From Sphingomonadales bacterium (lineage in GTDB: Bacteria; Pseudomonadota; Alphaproteobacteria; Sphingomonadales; Sphingomonadaceae): a stretch of DNA of 64,000 nucleotides. Positions 17,646 to 26,711 of the stretch are shown piece after piece. The DNA is taken from positions 140,605 to 204,604 of the forward strand of contig JAACPW010000004.1 of NCBI GenBank assembly GCA_009995225.1. Reading direction: 5' to 3'. The notes beneath the pieces were generated by a model. The model did not search any database, was not told the DNA's origin, and saw only the letters and a program-made list of their open reading frames with translations. Made by a program: the position numbers and the translations under genes. Numbering within the stretch: the stretch's first letter is position 1; each line of letters begins with the position of its first letter.

Positions 17646-18043
17646 TTATCGGCATGGGTTCCGATCTCTGCAATATCGAACGGATCGCCAATTCCCTTGC
17701 CCGTTATGGCGAGCGGTTCGAGAACCGCGTGTTCACAGCCACCGAAATCGCCAAGGCGCGGCGCCGGCCATTCACCATTGCCGGAACCTACGCCAAACGC
17801 TTTGCCGCCAAGGAAGCCTTCAGCAAGGCGGTTGGCACCGGGTTCCGTCGCGGCGTGTTCATGAAGGACATCGGCGTGGTTAATGCCCCCTCGGGCGCGC
17901 CCACTCTGGCGCTGACCGGCGGCGCGGCTTTGCGGCTTGAAGAAATGATCCCGAACGGCCATGAGGCGCGCATTCATCTCACTCTCACCGACGATCACCC
18001 ATGGGCCCAGGCTTTCGTGATCATCGAAGCCCTCCCTGTGTGA
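17642..18043 (+). CDS. acpS: Holo-[acyl-carrier-protein] synthase
   Basis: A 133-residue AcpS-type phosphopantetheinyl transferase. It has [14 protein letters not shown] (Mg-binding Asp) at the N-terminus and [16 protein letters not shown] (Mg-binding Glu, CoA contact) near residue 55. It moves the 4'-phosphopantetheine arm from CoA to acyl carrier protein. It overlaps the genes on both sides, so expression is tied to pdxJ and lepB. Confidence 0.96.
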   Translation: MIIGMGSDLCNIERIANSLARYGERFENRVFTATEIAKARRRPFTIAGTYAKRFAAKEAFSKAVGTGFRRGVFMKDIGVVNAPSGAPTLALTGGAALRLEEMIPNGHEARIHLTLTDDHPWAQAFVIIEALPV

Positions 18044-18963
18044 CCAGCGCCCCTGTGGCCCGCATCGAAAGCCCGCACGTGACTGACAGCAGCGCCTCTG
18101 AGAAGGTTAACTGGCTTGCCGAAATCCGCGGTCTCGGGCTGATGCTGCTCGCGGTGCTGGCATTTCACAGCCTTGTCGCCAAGCCTTTCTACATCCCATC
18201 GACCTCGATGATGCCAAGCCTGTGGGTTGGCGACCGGCTGGTGGTGAGCAAGTACCCCTATGGATGGTCCTGGGCCTCGGCCAGTTTCCACATCCTGCCG
18301 CGGGCAAACTGGCGCGTGCTGCCATCGACCCCCGAATATGGCGATGTCGTGATCCCCGTTCATCCGGATCAGGACGTCGACTATATCAAGCGTGTGGTGG
18401 CGCTGCCGGGCGATACGATCGAAGTGCGCGGTGGGCAGATCATTCTGAACGGGGAAGCAATCAAGCGCGAAGTTGTGCCGTCCGTCAGGCTTCCCTTCGA
18501 ACCTGAATTGATGTGCGGCAGCTACGGTGGTGAGCAGCCCTGTCTTCAGGCATTCGAAGCCTATCGCAAGATGGGTTCTGACGGCGCCCTTTATTTCGAT
18601 CCGCCGACCTGGCGCGAAACCCTGCCGAACGGCGCGACCTATCTCACCATCGACTACCGCGATCAGGACCTCGACAATTATGGCCCCGTCACGGTGCCAG
18701 ACGACAGCGTCTTCGTGATGGGCGACAACCGCGATCTTTCAGCCGACAGCCGCGCCCTTCCCATTGCCGATGGGCTTGGCGGACCGGTGCCGATGGCCAA
18801 TATCGGCGGGCGCGCAGAATTCATCACATTCAGCCTTGATGGTTCGACCACTTGGAATCCAGCGACATGGTTCACCAGTCTGCGCGGTGATCGCGCCTGG
18901 ACCACGTTGCGTCCCGCTCTGGCCGAAGCCTCTAATACCAGCGCCAACACCAGTGCCCGATAA
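18040..18963 (+). CDS. lepB: Signal peptidase I
   Basis: A membrane-bound serine/lysine endopeptidase that removes signal peptides of exported proteins. One N-terminal membrane helix ([16 protein letters not shown]) is followed by [12 protein letters not shown] with the catalytic Ser, [14 protein letters not shown] with the catalytic Lys, and [12 protein letters not shown] (box E). The start is uncertain: GTG at 18040 overlaps the acpS stop (GTGTGA) and is used here, while GTG at 18079 (VTDSSASEK) would shorten it by 13 residues. Length of about 307 is normal. Confidence 0.93.
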   Translation: MTSAPVARIESPHVTDSSASEKVNWLAEIRGLGLMLLAVLAFHSLVAKPFYIPSTSMMPSLWVGDRLVVSKYPYGWSWASASFHILPRANWRVLPSTPEYGDVVIPVHPDQDVDYIKRVVALPGDTIEVRGGQIILNGEAIKREVVPSVRLPFEPELMCGSYGGEQPCLQAFEAYRKMGSDGALYFDPPTWRETLPNGATYLTIDYRDQDLDNYGPVTVPDDSVFVMGDNRDLSADSRALPIADGLGGPVPMANIGGRAEFITFSLDGSTTWNPATWFTSLRGDRAWTTLRPALAEASNTSANTSAR

Positions 18964-18983
18964 GTTAAGGTAGCGAAACACGA

Positions 18984-20126
18984 ATGGCTCGCAAGTTTCT
19001 CTATTTTGTCGCTTTCTGCATCGTCCTGGTGATTGGCGGGCGCATCGCCTACGAGCTGTTTCAGGAGGAGTTGGCCGAAATCGCCCTGGTGCCCTCGGCC
19101 GCCTTCGCGCCGGTCAGGCCGCTTGAAGCCAACGCCTATGAGGACACTGCGCTTTGGTATTCGCGGCCCGGTATCGGCGTGAACGATCCTGCGCGCTGGC
19201 AGCCCGCCTATGCGAATGATGGCGGGGCTTTAGCCACGCCAGCGGAGCCGACACAACGCTTCGCGGTGTTCTTCGTCCACCCCACCAGCTACCTCAATCG
19301 CTCACAGTGGAATGCGCCGCTGGAGAATGGCGGCGATCCCGATGCTGAACGCATCGCCCGGATCTATCTGCGCGGCATGGCCAGCCCCTTCAACGCGGCC
19401 ACCGAAATCTGGGCACCGCGCTACCGTCAGGCGACAATGGGCGCGTTCCTGACCGATCAGCCCGAAGGCAAGCAGGCAATCGATGCGGCCTATTCGGATG
19501 TGCGCGAGGCGTTCCGCTTTTTCCTCACCAGCGTCGCGCCCGAAACGCCTATTGTGCTGGCAGGCCATTCGCAAGGTGCGCTCCATCTCAAGCGGCTGTT
19601 GGCCGAGGAAGTCAAAGGATCGCCTGCTGCAACGCGGCTGATTGCCGCCTATGTCATAGGCTGGCCGGTCTCGGTCGAGCATGACCTGCCCGTGATCGGC
19701 TTTCAGCCGTGTCTGGCACCGGACCAGACCGCTTGTCTGATCAGCTGGTCGAGCTTTGCCGAACCGGCGGACCCGGCCTCAGTGCTTGAAGCCTATGGCG
19801 CAGCGCCGGCGCTTGACGGCGAGGCACCCGGTACCAGCCCCATGCTGTGCACCAATCCACTCACCGGCCTTGTTGGCGGCACGGCGCCCGCCAGCGCCAA
19901 TCTGGGAACGCTGGTGCCCGAAGACAGCATGGAAAATGGCGAGCTCGTGCCCGATCTTGTGCCCGCCCGCTGCGATAGCCGCGGCCTCCTGCTGATCGGT
20001 CCGCCACCGGAAATGGGCTCGTACGTGCTGCCGGGCAACAACTACCATGTCTATGATCTGCCGCTGTTCTGGGCGAACACCAAGGCTGACGTGATCCGCC
20101 GGGCCGAGGCATGGAGCGCCCGTTGA
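18984..20126 (+). CDS. DUF3089 family alpha/beta-hydrolase-like protein
   Basis: A 380-residue protein with one N-terminal membrane anchor (FLYFVAFCIVLVIGGRIAY) and an alpha/beta-hydrolase core. The nucleophile elbow is IVLAGHSQGALHLKRLL near residue 195, and the N-terminal strand has FAVFFVHPTSYLNRSQW, typical of DUF3089 proteins. The substrate is unknown. The gene follows lepB by 20 bp and overlaps ruvX by 16 bp. Confidence 0.82.
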   Translation: MARKFLYFVAFCIVLVIGGRIAYELFQEELAEIALVPSAAFAPVRPLEANAYEDTALWYSRPGIGVNDPARWQPAYANDGGALATPAEPTQRFAVFFVHPTSYLNRSQWNAPLENGGDPDAERIARIYLRGMASPFNAATEIWAPRYRQATMGAFLTDQPEGKQAIDAAYSDVREAFRFFLTSVAPETPIVLAGHSQGALHLKRLLAEEVKGSPAATRLIAAYVIGWPVSVEHDLPVIGFQPCLAPDQTACLISWSSFAEPADPASVLEAYGAAPALDGEAPGTSPMLCTNPLTGLVGGTAPASANLGTLVPEDSMENGELVPDLVPARCDSRGLLLIGPPPEMGSYVLPGNNYHVYDLPLFWANTKADVIRRAEAWSAR

Positions 20127-20611
20127 AACCTGACAGCGCGGTAATTTTTGAAGATGCGCGCGGCTTTGCAGATGCTCTGGGTGAAGGCGGCGTTCTTCTG
20201 GGCCTCGACCTTGGCACCAAGACATTGGGCACAGCAACCTGCGATGGCGGCTGGCGGTTTGCCACCAACGGCATCACGATCCAGCGCGGCAAGTGGGGCC
20301 GCGACCGCGAGACTCTCGCAGCGCTGATAAAGAGCCGCAGCATCAAGGGCATCGTCCTTGGCCTGCCCCGCAACATGGATGGCTCGGAAGGGCCGCGCGC
20401 CCAAGCAAGCCGCGCCTATGCCCGCAACTGCGCCGAGGCATTCGCGCTGCCCCTCCTGTTATGGGACGAACGATGGTCCACGCAGGCGGCTGAAGCTGCT
20501 ATGATCGGCCAGGACATGAGCCGCGCGAGGCGCGCTGCTGTCATTGATGCCCACGCTGCCGCCATCATCCTGCAAGGCGCGATCGACCGGCTGGCTGGCG
20601 GCGTGCTTTAG
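20111..20611 (+). CDS. ruvX: Putative pre-16S rRNA nuclease / Holliday-junction resolvase RuvX (YqgF)
   Basis: An RNase H-fold protein of 166 residues with LLGLDLGTKTLGTA (first catalytic Asp), IVLGLPRNMDGSEGPRA, LLWDERWSTQAAE (catalytic Glu) and IDAHAAAIILQ (last catalytic Asp). The family trims the 5' end of 16S rRNA. Two starts are possible: ATG at 20111, or TTG at 20123 with an ideally spaced GGAG and a TTGA overlap with the previous stop. The latter would remove four residues. Confidence 0.92.
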   Translation: MERPLKPDSAVIFEDARGFADALGEGGVLLGLDLGTKTLGTATCDGGWRFATNGITIQRGKWGRDRETLAALIKSRSIKGIVLGLPRNMDGSEGPRAQASRAYARNCAEAFALPLLLWDERWSTQAAEAAMIGQDMSRARRAAVIDAHAAAIILQGAIDRLAGGVL

Positions 20612-20654
20612 GTCTGACGTAAATCTCCGTTGCAAGGCAGCGCCGCCCGCCCCT

Positions 20655-21146
20655 ATGGCGCGCAGCATGAACATGCCCCCTGCCCGCTTCAATGCGCGCG
20701 AAGCATCGAAATGGTTCTTCAGCCACGGTCATACCGGTTGGCTGGGCCTCAAATTTGCCGATCAGGGCGACAATTGGGTCGAGCTTGAACTGCCGTGGCG
20801 TGAAGATCTGCTGGGCGAAGCCAGCCGGCCGGTGCTCGCCTCTGGACCGATCATCAGCCTGATGGATATGGCAAGTGGCATGGCGATCTGGCAGGCCAGT
20901 GGCAGTTTCACGCCGGTGGCGACGCTCGACTTGCGCGTCGATTATCAACGCGCCGCCCGCGAACGCGCCAGCGTGCGCGGGCGGGTCGAATGCTACCGCC
21001 GCACACGCTCTGCCGCATTCGTGCGCGGTATTGCACATGATGGCGATCCCGAGGATCCGGTGGCCCATGTCGCGGGGGTGTTCATGACCATTGGCGCCGA
21101 TCCGCGCACTGGCAACAAGGCATTGAAAGGCGGCGCCAATGGCTGA
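20655..21146 (+). CDS. PaaI-type hotdog thioesterase (first of a tandem pair)
   Basis: A hotdog-fold protein of about 163 residues: GHTGWLGLKFADQGDNWVELELPW, SGPIISLMDMASGMAIWQ (the catalytic Asp helix) and TLDLRVDYQRAA. PaaI-like enzymes cleave acyl-CoA thioesters. The track ORF starts inside ruvX; the ATG at 20655 (MARSMNMPPARF) or 20667/20673 is more likely. Its stop overlaps the start of the second thioesterase, so the two may form a heteromer. Confidence 0.85.
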   Translation: MARSMNMPPARFNAREASKWFFSHGHTGWLGLKFADQGDNWVELELPWREDLLGEASRPVLASGPIISLMDMASGMAIWQASGSFTPVATLDLRVDYQRAARERASVRGRVECYRRTRSAAFVRGIAHDGDPEDPVAHVAGVFMTIGADPRTGNKALKGGANG

Positions 21147-21531
21147 CCGGTTGGAATTGCCCGCCTATGCCCGCTCGCTGGGAATCACGATGACCGGCGA
21201 GGAAGACGGGATGCCGGTGCTTTCTGTCGATTTCGGGCCCACGGTCGAGGGCCGCCCGCAGCACTTTCACGGCGGTGCGACAGCCGGTTTGCTGGAAAAC
21301 GCAGGCTACGCTGCACTGCGAACTGCATTGCTCGCCGCCGGGCGCGATCCGCAATTGAAGCCGATCAACATCACCGTGCAATATCTCGCCGCGGGCAAAT
21401 CGAAACCTACCTTTGCGCTGGGCCGCATTACCCGGTTGGGGCGGCGCAACGCCAACGTCGCGGTCGAAGCATGGCAGGATGACCGCAGCCGCCCGATCGC
21501 GACAGCCGTGATGAATATTCTGATGGTCTAG
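21139..21531 (+). CDS. PaaI-type hotdog thioesterase (second of a tandem pair)
   Basis: A 130-residue hotdog protein with the pattern HFHGGATAGLLENAGYAAL (active-site helix), PINITVQYLAAGK and NANVAVEAWQDD. It overlaps the preceding thioesterase by 8 bp. The pair is diverged from one another rather than a recent duplication. Its TAG shares the CTAG palindrome with the stop of the convergent PBP gene, so the two transcripts overlap at their ends. Confidence 0.87.
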   Translation: MADRLELPAYARSLGITMTGEEDGMPVLSVDFGPTVEGRPQHFHGGATAGLLENAGYAALRTALLAAGRDPQLKPINITVQYLAAGKSKPTFALGRITRLGRRNANVAVEAWQDDRSRPIATAVMNILMV

Positions 21532-23699
21532 GGCGGGGAATCTGGCGCTTGCTGGACGACCATGCCCCCTTCGTCCAATCGCAGTTCGACCGGCAGGCCT
21601 TCCTGACGAAGGATCACCCCATCACTCTCGATCGAGAGCGTGGCGCCGTCCTGACCTAGGGAGATTTCCTCGCCTTCCAGAACATCAAGCGGTTGCACCG
21701 GACCTTCGGGATCGGGCGAGCTGTCAGCCTTTGGCGCAGGTGCAGCCTCGATCCGAAGCGCGCCGCGCATGAAATCGCGCCAGATCCGCGCTGGCGTGCT
21801 GCCTCCGGTTACGCCGTTCAGCGGGGTGTTGTCATCATTGCCAACCCAAACGCCAACCACCAGATCACCCGCATAGCCGACGAACAGCGCGTCCCGGTAA
21901 TCCTGCGTCGTGCCAGTTTTCCCGAAATTGGCGATTGGCAGGACGGCATTGCGCCCGGTTCCGCGATTGATCGCGGCACGCAGCATCGCTTCGAGGTCTT
22001 CGTGCGTGCTGGATGACATCGAATCCGTCCGCGTGGTCAGCCATTCCCACCAACTCTGCTCGCCCCGCGCAAAGGCATGGGGTTTGATCGGGTATTCGTT
22101 GGCCGCGATCCCGGCGTAGGCTGCGGTCAGTTCCATCAGAGTCATGACAGACGTGCCGAGAGCAAGGCTAGGGTCGCCTTCGGTCATCGGCGCTGTAATC
22201 CCGAGATCACGCGCGGTGCGGATCACCTTTTCGCTACCCACCGCCTGAAACAGACGCAAGGCCGCGACATTGCTGGACTGCGCAAAGGCATCTTCCAGCG
22301 TAATATCGTCCGAATAGCGCTCACGCGCGTTTTTCGGGCGATAGCTGCCTTGGGTGATCGGTGTGTTGGGGATGGTATCGTCCGGCTCCCACCCCGCTTC
22401 CAGGGCGGCGAGATAGACGAAGGTCTTGAAGGTCGATCCCGGTTGGCGGCGGGCTTGTGTCACGCGGTTGAACGGGGATGTACTGTAATCGCGCCCGCCG
22501 ACCATGGCGACGACTTCGCCATTGCGCCGCATCGCTACCAGCGCGACCTGCGCGCCGCCCAGGGGCGCGCGTGCGACAATCCGTCCGGCCAAGGCCTGAA
22601 GGCGGGAATCGAGCGTTGTGGTGAGCACTGTCTGCGAATAACTCGCCTCCATGCCCTCACGTGCCAGAGGCAAGGCCCAGTCCGCGAAATAGGTGCCAGT
22701 CGGCAGGTTATCGCCGCGGGTGCGCACGTCGATGCGGGGATCGGGCAAAGCGTTGGCCTGGGCAGCGGTGAGATAGCCGACATCGACCATCGACTGCAGC
22801 ACCAGGTCCATCCGCTTCCTCGCCCTGTCGTAATGCTTCGTCGGCGCATAGCGCGAAGGCGCTTGCAGCAGGCCCGCCAGCATCGCCGCCTGTTCGGGGC
22901 GCAGTTTTTCCGGTTGGCGATAGAAATAGTGCAGACTGGCGGCGCGCAGGCCATATTGGTTGTCGCCGAAATAGGCATTGGAAAGATAACGTTCGAGGAT
23001 TTCGTCCTTGGTCAGCCAGGACTCCAGCCAGACTGCGATCAAAGCTTCCCGTGCCTTCCGGGTGAGGGATTGTTCGGGCGTCAGAAAGGTGAACTTGGCG
23101 AGCTGCTGGGTGATGGTCGAACCGCCGCCATAACCCGTCCATGCCGCCCGCGCGATGCCGCGGGGATCGACACCCCAATGCGAATAGAATCGCCGATCCT
23201 CGATGGCGATGAAAGCCTCGACCACATGGGACGGCAGATCCGCCACCCTGACCGGCGCGTCGACCACCGCCCCCTGCCGGGCAATCGGCGTGCCATCGCT
23301 GGCCAGCAGCGTGACCTGCGGCGGAGCGATCGGTTCAAGACTTTTCGATAGCGGCGCGGTGAAGGTCAGCCAGCCGATCAGCAGCGCCAGAACCGCCAGT
23401 GACGCCATGATGCCGCGCCCCGTCCACCACAGCTTCGAACGCGAATGCCAGTAATCGCGCTGCCACCACCTGAAGCGGCGTTTCTCCTCGACCGCAAGCG
23501 CATCGTCGATCTGGCCGAGCTGCGCATCCCACGTGTCAAAATCCGGCGTTCTTGAAGCCCGTGGGCGCGTACCGTCGTCTTCGTCTTCGTCGAGCGGACG
23601 GGTCGATTCGTACAGCGGGTAGAACCCGCCAGGCTGCGCGTCGTCTGCTGCACCGTGACCGGTGCGTGAGCCTTTCCAGAATCGATCAAACAGCGTCAT
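21528..23699 (-). CDS. Class A penicillin-binding protein (PBP1-type glycosyltransferase/transpeptidase)
   Basis: A 723-residue bifunctional peptidoglycan synthase. After a charged cytoplasmic tail of about 95 residues comes one membrane helix (residues 97-115). The glycosyltransferase domain follows with EDRRFYSHWGVDPRG (catalytic Glu), GGGSTITQQLAK and KDEILERYLSNAYFG. The transpeptidase domain has all three motifs: SxxK in RQPGSTFKTF near residue 420, SSN in AQSSNVAALRL, and KTG in FGKTGTTQDYRDALFVGY near residue 590. It polymerises and crosslinks glycan strands in the periplasm. Confidence 0.95.
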   Translation of the reverse strand: MTLFDRFWKGSRTGHGAADDAQPGGFYPLYESTRPLDEDEDDGTRPRASRTPDFDTWDAQLGQIDDALAVEEKRRFRWWQRDYWHSRSKLWWTGRGIMASLAVLALLIGWLTFTAPLSKSLEPIAPPQVTLLASDGTPIARQGAVVDAPVRVADLPSHVVEAFIAIEDRRFYSHWGVDPRGIARAAWTGYGGGSTITQQLAKFTFLTPEQSLTRKAREALIAVWLESWLTKDEILERYLSNAYFGDNQYGLRAASLHYFYRQPEKLRPEQAAMLAGLLQAPSRYAPTKHYDRARKRMDLVLQSMVDVGYLTAAQANALPDPRIDVRTRGDNLPTGTYFADWALPLAREGMEASYSQTVLTTTLDSRLQALAGRIVARAPLGGAQVALVAMRRNGEVVAMVGGRDYSTSPFNRVTQARRQPGSTFKTFVYLAALEAGWEPDDTIPNTPITQGSYRPKNARERYSDDITLEDAFAQSSNVAALRLFQAVGSEKVIRTARDLGITAPMTEGDPSLALGTSVMTLMELTAAYAGIAANEYPIKPHAFARGEQSWWEWLTTRTDSMSSSTHEDLEAMLRAAINRGTGRNAVLPIANFGKTGTTQDYRDALFVGYAGDLVVGVWVGNDDNTPLNGVTGGSTPARIWRDFMRGALRIEAAPAPKADSSPDPEGPVQPLDVLEGEEISLGQDGATLSIESDGVILRQEGLPVELRLDEGGMVVQQAPDSPP

Positions 23700-23759
23700 G
23701 GTGGCAACCGTGTTACCAGCGTAAGACAGTTGGTAGCAAGACCATGGTTGCGCTCTGCG

Positions 23760-24197
23760 TCAATAGGGCTGACCGGTTGCAGGCGGAACGGTCATCAGCT
23801 CGCCCGCATCGAACGCGGCCATGCAGAGCCGCGATATGGCCGCGTCGCTGGTGCCTTCGCGATGCGTGCCAATCCTGATGCCGACGCCATTGTTGTGAAG
23901 ATCCATCGCCCTTTCGCGCGGCGGGTTCGCCGAATAGGCTTCGTGGGCGTTGGTGAAGGTCCGTGCATTCTGCGCCCCCAGATCGCGGGCGAGCAGCGCC
24001 GATACGAATCACTGCCGGAAGGCATCGCCTGCCCCATTGTGCTGACCCTCCCGCGGAAAAAGCCGGCGCGCCTCGACCGATGCCTTGTCCCTGACGTCCC
24101 GAATAATGCTGACATGATGCGGGTGCGTCATCAGATAGAGCTTTTCTGCAGGCGTCAGGCCCGACACAACTCCCTGGATAACCAGTCCATCGGTCAT
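23760..24197 (-). pseudogene. GDAFRH-domain protein (DUF6973-like) interrupted by an in-frame TGA
   Basis: The track shows only the first 62 residues (24009-24197), ending ...HNGAGDAFRQ. Reading through the TGA (24009-24011) in the same frame gives 82 more residues without a stop: FVSALLARDLGAQNARTFTN, HEAYSANPPRERAMDLHNN, GVGIRIGTHREGTSD, ending at TGA 23760. This matches a GDAFRHxxW-type domain I associate with DUF6973. The His of the motif is also changed (FRQ). A nonsense mutation, so a pseudogene or a truncated product, is most likely. It lies 13 bp downstream of the BamE-like lipoprotein gene. Confidence 0.7.
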
Positions 24198-24210
24198 GAC
24201 TGTGCCCCCT

Positions 24211-24630
24211 TCAGTCTGTCATGATTTCCGAACTTTCGAACTTTCCGCGATCGTTAAAATCAAAGACCAACCACTGTGAATCAACCGCAGAAAAGCCTTC
24301 TTCCGGGCCGATCCAATACACCAGATCGTGATCAGCGAAATATGGGGTGTCGGTCGGTGATCCGAGCACGGCGATCACGTCGGCGCGTGACATGGACGGC
24401 ACCAGCAGACGGGCGCGCACATCGTCGACCATCTGCCGGCGTGGATAAGGCGCCTCGTACCAGGCGTTTTCGTCAGACCACACGTTTGGGTCGAAGGTCA
24501 TCGCCGTTCCCTTGCCTCCGTACGCTTGAACATCGGATGCCGTATTGTCACCAGGCGCGCAGGCCGCCGCAAGGCCCAGCACGACCAAGGAAGGGCCAAG
24601 GCCAGACATGAAGCGTTTCACCAAGACCAT
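24211..24630 (-). CDS. Lipoprotein with BamE/SmpA-like C-terminal domain
   Basis: Start taken at 24630 (MVLVKRFMSGLG) for a 139-residue protein with a lipobox-like LGLAAAC; the track ORF's first 49 residues read through the cobS end. The C-terminal half (SRADVIAVLGSPTDTPYF, LVYWIGPEEG, SQWLVFDFNDRGKF) resembles the small BamE/OmlA fold. Whether it acts in outer-membrane assembly is unknown. It precedes the broken GDAFRH gene and follows cobS by 58 bp. Confidence 0.72.
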   Translation of the reverse strand: MVLVKRFMSGLGPSLVVLGLAAACAPGDNTASDVQAYGGKGTAMTFDPNVWSDENAWYEAPYPRRQMVDDVRARLLVPSMSRADVIAVLGSPTDTPYFADHDLVYWIGPEEGFSAVDSQWLVFDFNDRGKFESSEIMTD

Positions 24631-24688
24631 CGCTCCGCACCCTTCTGCAGAGTGAGAATGTCCCGAACCGCGCCGACTGTAAACTGGA

Positions 24689-25678
24689 TTACCGCTTCTT
24701 GGCGGCGCCTTCGGGAAGGTCTTCGCCAAACACGCGCTGGTAATATTCGGCCACCAACGTGCGCTCCGCTTCGTCACATTTGTTCAGGAAGCTGAGGCGG
24801 AACGAAAATCCGGTTGAGCCGAAAATCGCCGCGTTCTGCGCCCAGGTGATGACTGTGCGCGGGCTCATCACGGTCGAAATGTCGCCGTTGATAAAGCCCT
24901 GACGGGTGAGTTCGGCCACCTTGACCATATCGGCAATCAGCTTGTCATCAGCCTCTGGCGTCTTGGACTTGACGATCTTCTGTTCGACTTCAGGCGCAAG
25001 GTAATTGAGCGCGACCACCACGTTCCAGCGGTCCATCTGGGCCTGATTGATCGCCTGCGTACCGTGATACAGGCCCGACGTATCGCCAAGCCCAACTGTG
25101 TTGGTGGTGGCAAACAGCCTGAACCACGGGTTAGGCGTGATCACCCGGTTCTGATCGAGCAGGGTCAGCCGGCCATCAAACTCCAGAATACGCTGGATCA
25201 CGAACATCACGTCCGGACGGCCGGCGTCATATTCGTCAAAGGTCAGCGCCACCGGATGCTGAAGCGCCCACGGGAGGATGCCTTCCTTGAATTCCGTGAC
25301 CTGCAGTCCGTCTTTCAGCACGATCGCATCACGGCCAATCAGATCGATACGGCTGATATGCGCATCAAGGTTGACCCGGATGCTCGGCCAGTTGAGGCGC
25401 GCGGCGACCTGTTCAATATGGGTCGATTTGCCGGTGCCATGATAACCCTGCACCATGACCCGGCGGTTGTGCGAAAAGCCTGCTAGGATCGCCAGCGTCG
25501 TGTCCGGATCGAACACGTAAGACCCGTCCGTTTCGGGCACATGTTCATTGCCGTGCGAAAAGGCAGGCACCTGCCAATCGACATCGATGCCGAAGACCTC
25601 GCGGACATCGACCGTGGTGTCGGGCTGATTGGGCATGGCGTGATCGCCGGTGACGTTTTTGTTTGCAGGAGAAGTCAT
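24689..25678 (-). CDS. cobS: CobS-type AAA+ ATPase (cobaltochelatase subunit)
   Basis: A 329-residue AAA+ protein with Walker [19 protein letters not shown] near residue 85, Walker [16 protein letters not shown] near residue 150 and the arginine-rich sensor region. The N-terminus ([16 protein letters not shown]) is typical of CobS. With CobT and CobN, CobS inserts cobalt into hydrogenobyrinate diamide in aerobic B12 synthesis. No cobT, cobN or other cobalamin gene lies in the window, so the chelatase role is by family only. The ATG at 25678 is chosen; 25636 is an alternative. Confidence 0.88.
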   Translation of the reverse strand: MTSPANKNVTGDHAMPNQPDTTVDVREVFGIDVDWQVPAFSHGNEHVPETDGSYVFDPDTTLAILAGFSHNRRVMVQGYHGTGKSTHIEQVAARLNWPSIRVNLDAHISRIDLIGRDAIVLKDGLQVTEFKEGILPWALQHPVALTFDEYDAGRPDVMFVIQRILEFDGRLTLLDQNRVITPNPWFRLFATTNTVGLGDTSGLYHGTQAINQAQMDRWNVVVALNYLAPEVEQKIVKSKTPEADDKLIADMVKVAELTRQGFINGDISTVMSPRTVITWAQNAAIFGSTGFSFRLSFLNKCDEAERTLVAEYYQRVFGEDLPEGAAKKR

Positions 25679-25793
25679 CGCCGTTTCGGTTAAAGCGCGA
25701 GAGCCGCATCTGCAAGCGGTGGTTTGGCAATATTCGCTCGCAATTTTTGCACCCCCGTTCCCCTTGGCCCGCATCATTCCTATATCTTGGATT

Positions 25794-26651
25794 ATGGCCG
25801 ACCCCGTCGAAACTCTGCGTCTCAAACTGGTGTCCCAGGTGCGCGGCGTGTTTAACGACGCGGCCAATGGCCAGCAGCCGGTTCCCCCATCTGACGATGC
25901 GCTGTTTGCCCGCGATACGCCGATCCGCCAAGTCCACGCCGATATCGTCGGGATGATGACCGGCGGGGTACGTGCATTGTTGCTCCAGATGCTTCACCCC
26001 CATGCGCTGCAAGGCGTGCTCGATCATTCCAATTTCCGCGAAGACATGCATGGGCGACTGCGACGGACCGCGAGGTTCATTGCCGTAACGACCTTTGGCC
26101 ACCGCGATGATGCAATGAAGGCGATTGATCGGGTGAATCGTATCCACGCCAAGGTGGGCGGCACCTTGCCGGACGGCACCCGCTATGAAGCGACCAATCC
26201 GCGGACATTGGCCTGGGTCCACGTGACCGAGGCGCAAAGCTTTCTGGCGGGCTACATCCGGCATGTGCGGCCCGATATGCCCCTGGCCGAACAGGATGAA
26301 TATTATCGCCAGTTTGCCGTGATCGCCCGCGCTTTGGGCGCCGATCCGGTGCCGGAAACCCGCGCCGAGGCCGAGGCGATCTTTCGCGAGCTGCGCCATG
26401 ACCTGCAAGGCTCGGCAGCCGCACGGGAAATCGCGCAGCTAGTATTGAGCCAGCGGCCGCAAGGCTCGCCCCAGGCCGTGCAGGCGATGATTACCGCCGA
26501 CTCCGTCGCCATGCTGCCCGACTGGGCGCGCACGATGCTGCGATTGCAACGCCCAATGCTGACCGCCCTTCCCGCCCGCGCGGCGACTTGGGGCATGGGA
26601 CGCACGCTGCGCTGGGCATTCCGCCAGAACGCCCCGCCCACGCGCACTTAA
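25794..26651 (+). CDS. MpaB-family (DUF2236) heme-dependent oxygenase-like protein
   Basis: A 285-residue protein with the DUF2236 pattern: [50 protein letters not shown] and [15 protein letters not shown]. Family members include latex-clearing and MpaB-type oxygenases whose heme is bound by a conserved His. The ATG at 25794 is preferred; the track ORF reads through the divergent cobS promoter. It starts 115 bp from cobS on the opposite strand. Confidence 0.83.
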   Translation: MADPVETLRLKLVSQVRGVFNDAANGQQPVPPSDDALFARDTPIRQVHADIVGMMTGGVRALLLQMLHPHALQGVLDHSNFREDMHGRLRRTARFIAVTTFGHRDDAMKAIDRVNRIHAKVGGTLPDGTRYEATNPRTLAWVHVTEAQSFLAGYIRHVRPDMPLAEQDEYYRQFAVIARALGADPVPETRAEAEAIFRELRHDLQGSAAAREIAQLVLSQRPQGSPQAVQAMITADSVAMLPDWARTMLRLQRPMLTALPARAATWGMGRTLRWAFRQNAPPTRT

Positions 26652-26711
26652 AGACGCGCCGACCCAGACGGCCAATGCCTCAGGCGCGGCGGTTATCAGC
26701 GTCGCGCGGCA

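Noticed and set aside
24009-24011. TGA as a selenocysteine codon
   Set aside because: No SECIS-like hairpin is obvious just downstream, the neighbouring His is also altered, and the order is not known for selenoproteins; a nonsense change is simpler.
23730-24224. 164-residue plus-strand ORF covering the TGA-interrupted gene
   Set aside because: Its sequence is Arg-rich shadow type; the minus strand reads as ordered protein on both sides of the TGA and lies in line with the lipoprotein gene.
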